Origin: Akanthomyces muscarius
Taxonomy: Eukaryota > Ascomycota > Sordariomycetes > Hypocreales > Cordycipitaceae
NCBI RefSeq assembly: GCF_028009165.1
Contig: NC_079242.1
Coordinates: forward strand, 3,038,001-3,102,000
Direction of reading: 5' to 3'
Length of the DNA stretch: 64,000 nucleotides
A program made the position numbers and the translations under genes. The notes below the pieces were generated by a model, which was given only the letters and a program-made list of their open reading frames with translations, made no database searches and was not told the DNA's origin. Shown in pieces: positions 20,798-33,516 of this stretch; the first letter of the stretch is position 1; each line of letters opens with the position of its first letter.

Positions 20798-22920
20798 TTC
20801 GTACGGGGTGGGGCAGTCCCTTGAACCAGGATTTGTGTGAATCTATTTTGGAGTACAAGTGAGATATGATGAGGATGAGGAGGCACAAAAAATTTCAAAA
20901 AAAAGAACAGGCCAGAGATGGGGGTCGAAGACACTTCTGTCGAAACTCTCAGACCTGCCCTACCTGTGGTCTTTTGCGGTTGATGGGCTCCACACCAACG
21001 GCTCCGCGCCCGGCAATCCAACAAGTCCAGAGTCCGAGATGGCTCGGGATAAGAACAGGTCGGCGTCGCCAACAAGAAACGCCGGCGATCTGAGGGCCGT
21101 TGGTTCCGTCAGAGGGGGGGAGTCTCAGATGTGAGTCACCCAAGCCCTTTGTTTTTTTTTTTGTCTCGTTCTTCTCGCCTTTCCCACGTGGAGGAGACGC
21201 AGGGCGCGGGAAAGACGGCGCCGCTTCTAGAAGTCGAGAAAATATCGCCGATGACTAAGCGCTCTTTCGGACTCGCTTTTCGGTGGGGCGCCGGTGCTGG
21301 GTCCCGTCCCACGTCCTCATCACTGATGGGCAAGATCAGGCTGCTGGGCAGGGTCTTATTTTTTTTATTTTTTTTTATTTAAGATTTCTCCTTAAATATA
21401 GGCAAATGCGAGTGCGACCGTCGGGCATTGATGACGCCCTTTCGTCGCGACCACCTCAAGTCCGAAGCGGTTGTTGGAGTTGCGCCGCACTCCTGCTAAA
21501 GTTCGTCCGTCCATGGTGTGCGTGTGTGTTTCACAGTCGAGACGACGACACCAAGACAGGACGACACCTTCATCGATGCAAGTTTCCGGCACTAAATTTA
21601 AAAAAAGCCACCCGATCGCGACCATTGTACAAGTAAAGCCCGAGGACAACTGTCTTGGTGTCGATCATATTAGTCCCGAGACAATCTATGCACAACAATA
21701 GCGCGGGTTGCCATTTTGGCAAAGCCGTCTTTAAATGTGAGCTGACGCCCTTTGGGCATCAGATTCCAGCTGCGGCGTACTGGTACTGTCCCCAGCTGCC
21801 CCAGCTCAAAAGCGATTCTAGAAAATAAACCCTGCTGGTGAAATGCTTGGCGTGACTAGCGCTTGCATTACCCGACCTGTCAACGTCCGCTTAGTCATGC
21901 CGCTCTGTGACATGTGAGTCGGGCTGCGAACGGCAATGTTGAGCGCACAGAGGAGGAGAAAAAAGACAGAAACAACAGACCCGCGGACTTTAAAAGTACA
22001 AAACTGCGTAATCAGCGAACGAGCGGATAAGGCGTGCTCAAAATGCAGCCCTATGGCAATGTCGGGGTGTCTCAGCGCCGACGCCGTCCAAACGCCGCGG
22101 GTGTCGGGGAACCAGCGGCGGATGAACCGTACGACGCGTCCCCCCTGGGCCCCAGTAAATCTCTTTTGTATTGTTTCTAAGCAGCCCCGAGAATCTGATT
22201 AATCCGCTCATCCCACTAGCGTTGCCGGAATTACGAGATTTCCCAACACGTTGGCTGGCACGTTGGATCTGATTAACGGCAACTGCGCATTGTCAAAGCG
22301 AGGACGGCAAGGGGGATGTCAGGGGTGACTAAGCGGTTCTTCAGCCCCGGCGAGGGCCGTTGACGGCATCCCAAAGAGGAAATTCCTCTGTGTGACCCCG
22401 GCTGTGGCCGGCGTTACCCACCGCCGCGCACCACAGCGCAGCGGGGCGACAAGGGCTCCTGTCACCGCGTTGTCTCCAGCGAGCGGGAGGAGGGAAAAAA
22501 AGTTAGTTTTCCCGCTCCATCGTTTCTTTTTTCGTAGGAGCCAGTGCAAATTCACCTGATTACGTTGGTTTCACAGGCGGCAAGCGTGCGTTGTCCACAG
22601 TACCATCCCCGCCGCCCGAGCTACCCGCCCGGTCTATTTGTTCTCGGGCCCGAGTCCTCTTGCATGTGGAGCAGCAACGACATCTGGGCTTTTTCCATGA
22701 CGAGCCGCTTGCAGGGTCACTTAAAACATTGCTTCTCCCATCATCCGTGCCAGGCCTTATCACTTCTTTTTTTTATAACAAACCCTGCAAGCCCTCTCCC
22801 ATCCCTTCCCCCATTGGGATTAAAAAAACATTCTCTTCAAGAATACCGAAACCTTGCCTTGCATCCACGATAACGAAGTTTGCGCAACAACGCCACTCTT
22901 CTCTCTTCACTCACGTCACC
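20798..22920. other. Divergent intergenic region between regulator and PDR transporter
   Basis: About 2.1 kb with no supported gene. It serves as the shared upstream region of two divergent genes. It has several A/T homopolymers (about 21151-21163 and 21358-21380) and a pyrimidine-rich leader in the last 200 bases before the transporter ATG. No canonical TATA was identified. Confidence 0.5.
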
Positions 22921-25900
22921 ATGGGGGGCTCTGAGACGCCCACCCTCAACGGCAATGCTCCTGCCGACGACGACAGCGGCAGCGGCAGCAGCAACCACTG
23001 GCATCTCAAGCACAAGGTCGTCGCCACCGACGCCCGCGACCGCGCGTCGGGCTTCCCCCGGCGCGAGCTCGGCGTGACCTGGCAGAACCTGACGGTCGAG
23101 GCCGTCAGCTCCGACGCCGCCATTCACGAGAACGTGGGCTCGCAGCTCAACATTGTGCAGAAGATTCGCGAGTCGCGCCACAAGCCGCCCATGAAGACCA
23201 TCCTCGACAACGTCCACGGCTGCGTCAAGCCCGGCGAGATGCTGCTCGTGCTCGGCCGCCCCGGGTCGGGCTGCACCACGCTGCTCAACATGCTCGCCAA
23301 CAACCGCCGCGGCTACGCCAGCGTCACCGGCGACGTGCACTTTGGCTCGCTCAGCGCCGACGAGGCCAAGCGCTACCGCGGCCAGATCATCATGAACACG
23401 GAGGAGGAAATCTTCTTCCCCTCGCTGACCGTTGGGCAGACGATGGACTTTGCCACGAGGCTCAACGTGCCCTTTACGCTGCCGCATGACACATCGGACC
23501 CGGAGGCACACAGGGAGGAAAGGAGGAACTTTTTACTAGAGTCCATGGGCATTGAGCACACGCATGACACCAAAGTTGGCAATGCATATGTTCGTGGTGT
23601 TTCTGGTGGCGAGCGCAAGCGTGTCTCCATCATTGAGTGCTTGGCCGCCAAGGGCAGCGTCTTTTGCTGGGATAACTCGACTCGAGGTCTCGATGCTAGC
23701 ACGTAAGTTTACACCCGTCTAACGAAACCTCACTGCCCTGATGGGCAACTCGCTAACATGGCTTCACAGCGCCCTCGACTACGCCAAGGCCATCCGCGCC
23801 ATGACGGACGTTCTCGGCCTCTCCTCCATCGTCACCCTCTACCAGGCCGGCAACGGCATCTACAACCTCTTTGACAAGGTCCTCATCCTCGACGAGGGCA
23901 AGGAGACCTTTTACGGGCCCCTGGCCGAGGCCCGCCCCTTCATGGAGGAGCTCGGCTTCATCTGCGAGCCCGGCGCCAACGTCGCCGACTACCTCACCGG
24001 CGTCACCATCCCCTCGGAGCGCAAGGTGCACCCCGACAAGCGCGCCAAGTTTCCCCGCACCGCCGCCGCCATCCGCGACGCCTACGAGGCCTCGCCGCTG
24101 CGCCCGCGCATGGCCGCCGAGTACGACTACCCGACCACGCAGCAGGCCAAGGACAGCACGGCCGATTTCGAAAAGGCCGTCGCCGTCGAGAAGCACAAGG
24201 GCATCCCCGGCGGCAGCCCGCTGACCGTCAGCTTCCCGCAGCAGGTCCGCGCGTGCGTCAAGCGCCAGTACCAGATCATCTGGGGCGACAAGCCCACCTT
24301 CTTCATCAAGCAGACGACCAACATCATCCAGGCCCTCATCGCCGGCTCCCTCTTCTACAACGCGCCGGGAAACACGGCCGGCCTGCTTTCCAAGTCGGGC
24401 ACGCTCTTCTTCTCGCTCCTGTACCCCACCCTGGTGGCCATGTCCGAGGTGACGGACTCCTTCAACGGCCGTCCCGTCCTCATCAAGCACAAGTCCTTTG
24501 CCTTTTTCCACCCTGCTGCTTTCTGCCTTGCGCAAATTGCCGCCGACATACCCGTTTTACTCTTCCAGACAACCACCTTCTCCCTGATTCTGTACTTCAT
24601 GGTCGACTTGGATCGCTCAGCCGGTGCCTTCTTCACCTACTGGGTCATTGTCCTGTCTGCCGGCTTCTGCATGACGGCGCTCTTCCGCGCCATCGGCGCC
24701 TTGTTCAGCAGCTTCGACGCCGCCTCCAAGATCTCCGGTGTCGTCGTCACCGCCGCCTTTCTGTATGCCGGTTTCCAGCTGCGCAAGCCCGAGATGCACC
24801 CCTGGCTGGTCTGGATCTACTGGATCGACCCTCTGGCGTACGCCTTTGACGCTCTGCTCTCCAACGAGTTCCACGGCAAAATCGTCCAGTGCATCGGAAA
24901 CAACCTCATCCCCAGCGGGCCCGACTACGTCAACTCCACGCACAGCGCCTGCGCCGGCATCGGCGGCGCCCGGCCCGGCAAGTCCATCATTCTCGGCGAC
25001 GACTACCTCGCCTCGCTGTCGTACAGCCACGCGCACATGTGGCGCAACTTTGGCATCATCTGGGTCTGGTGGGCGCTCTTTGTCGCCGTGACGGTGTGGG
25101 CGACGTGCCGCTGGAAGTCGCCCTCGGAAAACGGCCCGAGCCTGGTCATCCCCCGCGAGAACAGCAAGTACGTCGCCATCAACCCGCTCGCCGCCGCCGA
25201 CGAGGAGAACCAAAACGCCAAGGAGCGGCCCGCGTCGGCGGACGGCACCCCGTCCAGCACCGAAGAGGAAGGCAGCGACTCGCTCCAGAACAAGCTGGTC
25301 CGGAACACGTCCATCTTCACGTGGAAGAACCTCTCGTACACGGTCAAGACGCCCTCTGGCGACCGCCTCCTGCTCGACAACGTCCAGGGCTGGATCAAGC
25401 CCGGCAACCTGACGGCGCTCATGGGATCCTCGGGCGCCGGCAAGACGACGCTACTCGACGTGCTCGCGCAGCGCAAGACGGACGGCACCATCACCGGCTC
25501 CGTCCTCGTCGACGGCCGCGCGCTCCCCGTCTCGTTCCAGCGCTCCGCCGGCTACTGCGAGCAGCTCGACGTGCACGAGCCGTACGCCACGGTCCGCGAG
25601 GCGCTCGAGTTCTCGGCCCTCCTCCGCCAGAGCCGCGAGACGCCGCGCGCCGAGAAGCTCGCCTACGTCGACACCATCATCGACCTGCTCGAGCTCAAGC
25701 CGCTCGCCGACACGCTCATCGGCGACGTCGGCGCGGGCCTGTCGGTCGAGCAGCGCAAGCGCGTCACCATCGGCGTCGAGCTCGTCTCCAAGCCCAGCAT
25801 CCTCATCTTCCTCGACGAGCCGACCTCGGGCCTCGACGGGCAGTCGGCCTACCGCACCGTCAAGTTCCTGCGCAAGCTCGCCGCCGTCGGCCAGGCCGTG

Positions 25901-27226
25901 CTCGTCACCATCCACCAGCCCTCGGCACAGCTCTTCTCCCAGTTCGACAGCCTGCTGCTGCTCGCCAAGGGCGGCAAGACCGTCTACTTTGGCGACATTG
26001 GCGCCCACGGCCAGACCATCAAGGACTACTTTGGCCGCAACGGCTGCCCGTGCCCGCCCGAGGCCAACCCGGCCGAGTACATGATTGACGTCGTCTCCGG
26101 CAACGGCGGCGGCGAGGCGAACCGCCGCGACTGGAACGAGGTCTGGCTCGCGTCGCCCGAGTACGAAAAGATGACGGCCGAGCTCGACGGCATCATTGCC
26201 GACGCGGCCGCCAAGCCCCCCGGCACCGTCGACGACGGCCACGCGTTCGCCACGCCTATGGGCGAGCAGATCCGCGTCGTCACGCAGCGCATGAACGTCT
26301 CGCTGTGGCGCAACACCGAGTACGTCAACAACAAGGTCATGCTGCACATCTTCTCGGCCCTCTTCAACGGCTTCTCCTTCTGGATGGTCGGCAACTCGTT
26401 CAACGACCTGCAGGCCAAGATGTTTGCCATTTTCCAGTTCATCTTTGTCGCGCCAGGCGTCCTCGCCCAGCTGCAGCCGCTCTTCATCAGCCGCCGCGAC
26501 ATCTTCGAGACGCGCGAGAAAAAGTCCAAGACGTACTCGTGGTTCGCCTTTACGACCGGCCTCATCGTCTCCGAGATGCCGTATCTGGTCGTCTGCGGCG
26601 TCATCTACTACCTCTGCTGGTACTACACGGTCGGCTTCCCCGGCGCCTCGTCGCGCGCCGGCGGCACCTTTTTCGTCATGCTCATGTACGAATTCCTGTA
26701 CACGGGCATCGGCCAGTTCGTCGCCGCCTACGCGCCCAACGTCGTGTCGGCAACGCTGGTCAACCCGCTCATCATCGGTGTGCTCGTGTCCTTCTGCGGC
26801 GTCCTCGTCCCGTATGCCCAGATCCAGCCGTTCTGGCGCTACTGGATGTACTACCTCAACCCCTTCAACTACCTCATGGGCAGCATCCTCACCTTTACCA
26901 TGTGGGGTGGCGACGTCCACTGCAAGGAGAGCGAGTTTGCGCGCTTTGATCCGCCGAGCGGGCAGACGTGCGGCCAGTATCTCGAAAGCTATCTGCACTC
27001 CCAGGGCCCTGGCGCTGTTGCCAACTTGGTCAACGCCGACGCCACGTCGGACTGCAAAGTCTGCACTTACACCAAGGCGCAGGACTACTTGCGCACGCTC
27101 AACCTCAACGAGTACTACTACGGCTGGCGAGATGCGGGCATCGTCGTTCTCCTGTGCTTTAGCTCCTACTTCCTCGTGTACGTTCTCATGAAGCTGCGAA
27201 CGAAGCGATCCAAGCAGGCAGAGTAA
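22921..27226 (+). CDS. PDR-type full-size ABC transporter (ABCG)
   Basis: ATP-driven multidrug or metabolite exporter of the plasma membrane in reverse (NBD-TMD)2 order. Exons 22921-23702 and 23770-27226 (67-nt intron) give 1412 aa. NBD1 has the family's deviant Walker [10 protein letters not shown] (about 113), signature [11 protein letters not shown] and Walker B-like [13 protein letters not shown], the last split by the intron. NBD2 has a canonical Walker [10 protein letters not shown] (about 813), the deviant signature [11 protein letters not shown] and Walker [17 protein letters not shown]. So one consensus ATP site is formed across the two halves, as known for PDR proteins. Two six-helix domains follow the NBDs. 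The start is the ATG in CACCATGG; the longer frame upstream lacks any ATG. Third codon positions are extremely C/G rich, unlike the PKS. It is divergent from the regulator, so it could export the PKS product or protect the cell; CDR4-like in layout. Confidence 0.95.
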
Positions 27227-27502
27227 CAGGCTCTTGCCAACCATCATTCCCTTTTTTTCTGTTCTTTTTGTCACTAGACTATAGATTCCGTACATATCCT
27301 AAGAGATAGAGACGGCGGTAGCATTTGCATTGTAAAATAGACTATACATCAGCATTAATACTTACAAGGTAGACTCAAAATCCACTACTGCGCAGCCTGC
27401 TTTGCTTCTCGTGATTGTTAGTTCGTTGGAGCCTAACGACTAGTGCGGGGGCGACCAAGTAAACGCTCGTTGACGATCCAACTTGACCAAAACACACGCA
27501 CC

Positions 27503-28385
27503 ATGCCGCCGACAATTCATCTAATTCGCCATGCTGAGGGCGCTCACAACCTCAGCTTCGATAACCACGGCCTGCATGACCCTGGCCTCACAGACCGCGG
27601 CCGGGAGCAAGCCGAAGAGCTTGCTGTCCGGATCACTCGGCTGCAAGCCGACGGCGGCGTCGACATTGGTCTCGTACTCGCCTCGTCGCTGCGCCGGACG
27701 CTCATGACTGCGCTCGCCGCGTTTGCGCCGCAGCTCGCCCGGAAGCAGCCCGCTGTGGTGAACGCGTGGCCCGACGTCCAGGAGGTGAGCGACCTGCCGT
27801 GCGATTCGGGAAGCGCGCTCCCCTTGGTCCAAGAAGAGTTTGGCAGCGAACTCGTCAACTATGACATGGTAGAGAATGGCTGGGAGCTCAAGGTACGGTC
27901 TATACTGTTTTGGTCTGATTTGATCGTGTGACTGTTGACTTACCGCGAACGAAACAGCAAGGAAAGTATGCCAACACGGCCCCCGCAGTCACTGCGAGAG
28001 CGCAGGCCGCGCGCGAGTGGTTGAAGCAGCAACCGTGCGAGCATATTGCTGTGCTATCACACGGCTGTTTTTTGCATTTCTTGACAGAAGACTGGGAAGG
28101 ATCTGATTCACCGCAAGGTAAGCACTACCCCGTCACTGAAAAGACGCAAGGTCCAAGGCCAACATTGACGGGAACCAAGGTACGAGCTGGGGCAAGACGG
28201 AGCTGAGGTCATTTGCATTCTCCTCAAACGATGAGGACGAAGCCGCACTAGTCGAGACATCAGAAAGCAGAGAGCGCCGCGGGTTTGCTACTCCGCCACC
28301 AAGCGCAGAAGAGCAGAAGCGTCTGCGCGAGGCTACACTCGAGACATGGACAGAATGGGGAATTCTCCAGAGAAATCAAGCATGA
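27503..28385 (+). CDS. Histidine-phosphatase superfamily (phosphoglycerate mutase-like) protein
   Basis: Cytosolic phosphatase or mutase of branch 1, 251 aa, exons 27503-27892, 27958-28117 and 28180-28385 (introns 65 and 62 nt). The catalytic N-terminal motif is LIRHAEG with the phospho-accepting His near residue 9. The second His is in VLSHGCFLHFL, and TSWGKTELRSF after the last intron matches the substrate-pocket end of fungal Pmu1-like proteins. Fungal members of this subgroup are broad-specificity phosphatases rather than glycolytic mutases; the true substrate is unknown. The last ~50 residues are charged and probably disordered. It stands alone, 276 bp after the PDR gene, and converges on the GT69 gene. 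Confidence 0.88.
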
Positions 28386-28630
28386 TAGATGCATTGGACA
28401 AAAAAACTTGTGTTGAGTACCATATATAGACGATGCAGGAACAGTGCGCGGCATAGAGCCAGGTATAAAAAGTTGATTCTGTGTGTTGAGCGCGAACACT
28501 TTGTCAATGCGCTTCATGGGCAGTACCAAGAAAATAAATCAGGAACAAACTCGCTTGCGAATGGTATGCAGGAAATCTCAACCAAAAAAAAAACGCCACT
28601 AGAGCAGCCGAATGACAAAACAAACACTTT

Positions 28631-30292
28631 TCACTGCATGTGACCCTTTGGTATCTGGGCTCGCTCCCAATTCCTGTCACCGCCACGCTTGCCTCCGAGC
28701 TTCATCAGGTGCATCATACGGCCCCAACAAATCATGCCGTTGCGGCCCTTGCGCTCCTTCATTTCCCAGCTGCCGCCGGCTGGGAGCGATTCGTTAGCTA
28801 CCCAAATTTCCTCGGTAAAGACGTCGCCTTCTTGGACTGTGCGATGTGGATTAAAGTCTGGGCGGCCCTTGACCCATGTATTAAACGCCTGCAGCGGAAT
28901 CCAGATACGTTCCCAGCGTTTGCTAAGCAGAATCCACGAGAGCAGCTTAGGCTTGTACGTGACGCGCACGTACGGGTTGAGAAAGGTTTCAGTGTCAATA
29001 GCACCAGCTTTGCGAGCCACGGTCGTCACGTCAGCCAGGAAGAGACAGCATTCGCACGAATCGGCAAATATTTCTGGCTCATAGCGGAATCGGATTGGTA
29101 CCTCAACAGGCATCGGCGCGTCAGGATCAATGATGTGGGCAGCAACATCTTGAAAATTGGGTGTTGGTAGTGATGTTGAATTGGTGTTCTGAACCCATCT
29201 TGCCTGCATGGCAACCATGCCAGACCAGCAAGCGCTGACGCGGACGGCATCGGTGTTACCTAGCATATCATGGCGCGAGATGGCATTTCCAGCCGTAGTA
29301 AAAACAGGGTATTCTTGAGAGCCGACCTCGTAGCCTTGGGCATCGCGCGTAGCGTAGGAATCATAGAAAATACCCGGAGAATCGTAATCCATGGCGCAGG
29401 CGGATAGGTAGTGGGTGTGACCGCTGTCGTCGGCATTGGTGGAAAAGAGGAGTTGTGCAGCGTCAATGGGGCGATAGTAGACATCATTAAGAAACAAAAC
29501 TTTGTCAAAGGCGCCGACAGACTCGTTGAAGCGATCGAGGGGCCGCATGGCTCGATTGCGCAACTCGGTGAGGTAGGCCAATCGTTTCATTCGCTCGGAA
29601 CCGTCGGGCATGGTGATGTTGGGAAACTGTGAGAGATCAACGTGCTGCTCATGAGCGAGGTCGCTCCGGCAAGGCAGCCGTTGGCGGAAGTTGTAGAGAG
29701 CAGCGGAACCGGCGGGCGCATTATTATTTTCGTAGATGGAAACGAAGGCGTTCTCGGGGCCGATGAGATTGACGACGTCGAGCAATTGCTGGCCCCATTG
29801 CCCGCCAAGCAGGCTTCCATCCTTGTCATACATGGAAGCGACTATAAATATCTGCTCGTTGTGCGGGTTGGCACAGCCGGTGCTCGGGGCAGGCCCGGGG
29901 CATCTTTGCTCAAGAATTTTGTGCTGGGCCGGAGGGTCGGTGTGTGACGGGAAAATGACGAGTACCGAGAAAGCTATAATGGTAAAGCTGAGGACGTAGA
30001 GTTTGAGGAGCACTACAAGCTGGCGCCAGACACCGCATCGGATTTGGCATCGAAATTGGCATCCACGTTGGCGACGCAAGTATCGAGCCGCACAGCAGCC
30101 TAGAAATTCTAAGGGCGCCGTGGCGGCAGCTAACGGCGAGCGCGATCTGGTGGCGCTTTTGTCGTAGGACTTTGCCACGACGATGTGGCAACCGGGTTCA
30201 TTGCTGCCCTCTTCGAGTTGGATAGGCTGATCAAGCCAGTTCTCGCTAAGAAAAGGCACCGATTCGTCCCTCGCGAGGGAGCGCGAAGGCAT
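28631..30292 (-). CDS. GT69 family glycosyltransferase (CAP59/CMT1-like alpha-1,3-mannosyltransferase)
   Basis: Golgi type II membrane glycosyltransferase of 553 aa, single exon. The first true ATG is at 30292; the 100 codons upstream that remain open contain no ATG. There is a cytosolic N-terminus of ~90 residues and a single TM at about 92-114. The luminal catalytic domain carries the family blocks FIVASMYDKDG, VSIYENNN, KVLFLNDVYYRPID, ACAMDYDSPGIFYD, and CWSGMVAM with PIRFRYEPEIFADSCECCL. The acidic ND..D and MDYD motifs are the expected metal/nucleotide-sugar contacts. Homologues transfer mannose in Cryptococcus capsule synthesis; in ascomycetes they act in cell-wall or glycolipid glycosylation. 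It is divergent from a GT90 gene across 3.2 kb. Confidence 0.9.
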   Translation of the reverse strand: MPSRSLARDESVPFLSENWLDQPIQLEEGSNEPGCHIVVAKSYDKSATRSRSPLAAATAPLEFLGCCAARYLRRQRGCQFRCQIRCGVWRQLVVLLKLYVLSFTIIAFSVLVIFPSHTDPPAQHKILEQRCPGPAPSTGCANPHNEQIFIVASMYDKDGSLLGGQWGQQLLDVVNLIGPENAFVSIYENNNAPAGSAALYNFRQRLPCRSDLAHEQHVDLSQFPNITMPDGSERMKRLAYLTELRNRAMRPLDRFNESVGAFDKVLFLNDVYYRPIDAAQLLFSTNADDSGHTHYLSACAMDYDSPGIFYDSYATRDAQGYEVGSQEYPVFTTAGNAISRHDMLGNTDAVRVSACWSGMVAMQARWVQNTNSTSLPTPNFQDVAAHIIDPDAPMPVEVPIRFRYEPEIFADSCECCLFLADVTTVARKAGAIDTETFLNPYVRVTYKPKLLSWILLSKRWERIWIPLQAFNTWVKGRPDFNPHRTVQEGDVFTEEIWVANESLPAGGSWEMKERKGRNGMICWGRMMHLMKLGGKRGGDRNWERAQIPKGHMQ

Positions 30293-33200
30293 TTTGTCAA
30301 AGAAAAGGGTCGCCAGCGAGGGTATGGTTGGCCAGTTGTCGTAGCACACGACCAGAGCTTGGTGTCGTATATCGGAGCTAGGGCCGTTTGAGGCTAGAAG
30401 GAGTGTAATCGGTGGTAGAGCTTGGCCGGGGAAGAGAGTGACGAGAATGAGCGAACGGACGGTAATGAAGGCTGAACAAATGCAAATGGATAAAAAAAAA
30501 ATTAAAAAACGAGAGCGCAAAATGGCGACGGCCCGGCAAACCAGGAACGACGTCTCGATCGTCGCGAGACGAATGAATGACTTGCGTGGCACCTGGCAAG
30601 CAAAAAAGCAAGAGCTAGGGGGTGTCTACTCTAGCTTACGCGGGAGGGGGGGTGGAGGTGGAGGAAGAAGGGGTGTGAACATGGGTGCCTGGCAAGGTAG
30701 TCGATGCCTGCATTTCATGACACGCTGTAGTAATGAAAAACAACTCTGTCAGAGCGGATGGAAGAAATAGGAGATGAAGAGAAAACGCCACTGGCTGCTC
30801 TTCTCTATTTACATCATTGAATAAATGCTTACATTGATTAGCTAGAAAACTGTTCTAGGCATCTAGCGAGCCAGCCAGGGCCAGCCAGCAAAGGTAGGTA
30901 TGCACATACGTAACTTACTCGCCCAAGGCGCCCGCTTGTGCCAGCCGATCTCGTTGTGGAGAAGAGGCCGTCACCAAGCTAATGAATTGTTAGGTGCATG
31001 CGTCACCCTGCTTACTTAGTACAGCGCTACGAACGGTGAACTGTTGACTGGGGAAGCACAGCTGGAAGCCTTTTACCTAGGGGTGCCAAGGGTTACTTCC
31101 GTGGACTCTTCCCCTGATCAAGGCAACCAAGTTGCCGGCCGTTTCTCAGTTGTCAGGAAATATGCACCGGGCAGAGGTACCAGTGAGGCGGCTGATCAAG
31201 TTGCAGCTATTAATTCGGCACAAGGTGTGGGTTATTTACAGGTAACAGGGGCCACAGCTGGGAAGTTGGGATTGGCACGACCAACGGGATCCTTTGCCGC
31301 TAACGTTGACACGCTTCGTAGGGGGGGGGGGGGGGGTTGAACAACACCTGGAGGCAATTTTTCCCTGGGAGAAAAAAACTTGTCAAACAAACGAAAATAA
31401 AAGTGCTCGTCGCATGTATTGGCTCTCACACGATCAACGCTCAAATGCGTACTGGCCGGCGGGTAGGCTACTTGTGGGAATGATGAGCGCACTGACTTGG
31501 GGCACCATGATAACCCTCTCCTCCACAAAACTGATGATGGGATGGATCACAGTTGCACAGATAGGGCTGCGAGGCAGTTGGCGGGTACACAGCAGTAGGC
31601 GGGTAGTTTTGCAAAGACCAGTGTGACTGGTGATGCATGCTGGCCTTGCGTGGCAAGTTGCCAAGCTTGCAAGGAATTGGAGCATGTTCGTAAAGCCTAC
31701 GCAACACCCATAGTAACAAAGGAGGTCTGGGTCTTCTTGACCACCTAGCGAGCCCCGTCCCAGAATAGCATTGGGTGGACAAATATTGCATGCTTGTACA
31801 ACGGGAGTCGTGCAAGCAGCCTGCCTCTGATGAGCATCCCCACTGGGTGGTGGGTGTAGGTGAGCACGCGACAGCACGAGCCAACACTCAGCCCTGCCTG
31901 CTCCATTGCTCCAGTAATAAATGTGCAATTTCTCAGATAGATACTCCGTATCCGTACTGGAATAACCAGAAATTTGGCAATCACTACCAGTAAATTGCCT
32001 CCATTTTCCCAGGGGCTTTGTTCCTTTGTGCATGCAAAGCCTTGGGTTTCCACACCAGCCGCGCCCCAACACCAGACAGCGACTTCAGACAACTGTGAAA
32101 CGGCGCGTCAAGTTTTTGGCGTCACGAATCGCAAACACAGCGCAGCCTGACATGACGTTGACCCCGGTCGGATTAACCTCGTCGCATTCTGGCGACGCTT
32201 ACTCCACCCCTAGGGCACGACGGTGACGATCAACCTACACGGCATGTGGCTGAGCAAAACCTCGCCGTCTTTCCCTGCCCCTGCATTGTGTTACTCTTGT
32301 TGAAATGAAAGCTTTTTGATAGAAGCTCCATCAGCATCTTGTGATTGGAGAAGGAGCCAAGAACTTTATTCTCAAATCCGTCTGCCAAGTCACCGGGCCC
32401 TCCCCAACTCGAGCGACATCACACTCGCACACTGGCCCATCACATTCACATTGCTTTGAGTGCTTCACACCGCACACTGTGATGCACCTTTTGGATCGGT
32501 AGGATCAGCAACGGAACGCGTCACGAGAGGAAACAACGGCCAGTCAATTGTAAACGACAATCATCGACAGTAGAGTCCACCCGCAATGTCCTTTTTTGCA
32601 TCCACAAAATACTCGCCCGAACTCACACAGTCGTTCGTGGCACTCTCTTAAGTGCTGGTGTGGACCGAGGCATACGTAAGCTCTCCCACGGCCGACACCT
32701 CTCACGCCCGGTAGCCGCTCCAGCACATCCTGGATTCGAGAGAAAATACCCAATACTATATTTATACTTTAGACAGCAGCCTACTAGTACGTTCGCTAGT
32801 CGCCTCGCGGCTTGCGTTGGCGGCGGCGGACGTACCTAGCGCCCTGGCTGCCTTTCGCGCGTTGCACAACCACCATTCCAAGACACGCCAAATAGCTATT
32901 CTTAGATTGACTGGACGCAATTACTTGTTTCTCCTCACGGCTACGCAATCGATTGCGTGGCCCTCAGTCGCCGTTGTCTCGGCGAAGACTGTCACCTGTC
33001 TAACGTATTCGGACTACCGCATCTTGTCCCCTTGTCCAGGTGCACATTGGACCATCGCTCCACTGTGCGCATTCCGCCTCTGCATCCCGCATCCCGCTCC
33101 CACTCCCACAAACGAATCCTTCTTTTGTCCTCTCAGAGACAATTCTCAGGAGAAACCCGATGCTGTAAATATTTATTCTTTGCCTGTTTTGATGAACATT

Positions 33201-33516
33201 TTTTCTTTCGTTTCCTATAAACTGTAGTATGCCTTGTGTTGTCTGTTACATCAAGATGCTGACATAATGCGTCGCTGTGGTGACCATCATCAACACCGTG
33301 CGACCAGCAGCTGAGGCGCTAAAACAATGGCCTGACTAGATCGCTTTCGGTGCCAGAGCTGAAGAGCAAGCGGGACCGTGATTTTATGCTCTTGAAATCT
33401 TCTATCAGATTTATCGTACTGTATCGCATGCCTCATCGACTGGGGCTCGGTAGTCGGCACAGCGCCCTTTGAGCCTCCTGTTCTGGACCGTCCGCTTGTC
33501 TTGGCTCGGCTGAACG
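30293..33516. other. 3.2-kb gene-free region between divergent glycosyltransferases
   Basis: No gene recognised on either strand. Several frames of 60-210 codons are open but none shows a domain, a conserved intron pattern or a secretion signal. It holds the promoters of both flanking glycosyltransferase genes, A/T homopolymers near 30490 and a 16-G run at 31321-31336. A transcript with many small exons or a non-coding RNA cannot be excluded. Confidence 0.45.
31321..31336 (+). repeat. Poly-G homopolymer (16 G)
   Basis: Uninterrupted run of 16 G in the GT69/GT90 intergenic region. It is prone to slippage and sequencing error, so the exact length is uncertain. Confidence 0.85.

Noticed and set aside
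22591..22920. 110-codon N-terminal extension of the PDR transporter frame
   Set aside because: The extension contains no ATG (it begins at TTG) and reads like a pyrimidine-rich leader; the ATG at 22921 has a good context and a normal family N-terminus.
25451..27295. 614-codon minus-strand frame opposite the PDR transporter
   Set aside because: An antisense shadow caused by strong C/G third-position bias of the real gene.
30293..30592. 100-codon N-terminal extension of the GT69 frame
   Set aside because: It begins at GTG and has no ATG; starting at 30292 already gives a complete type II membrane protein.
31044..31340. 98-codon plus-strand frame ending in poly-Gly
   Set aside because: The Gly run comes from the G16 homopolymer and the rest has no family or secretion signal.
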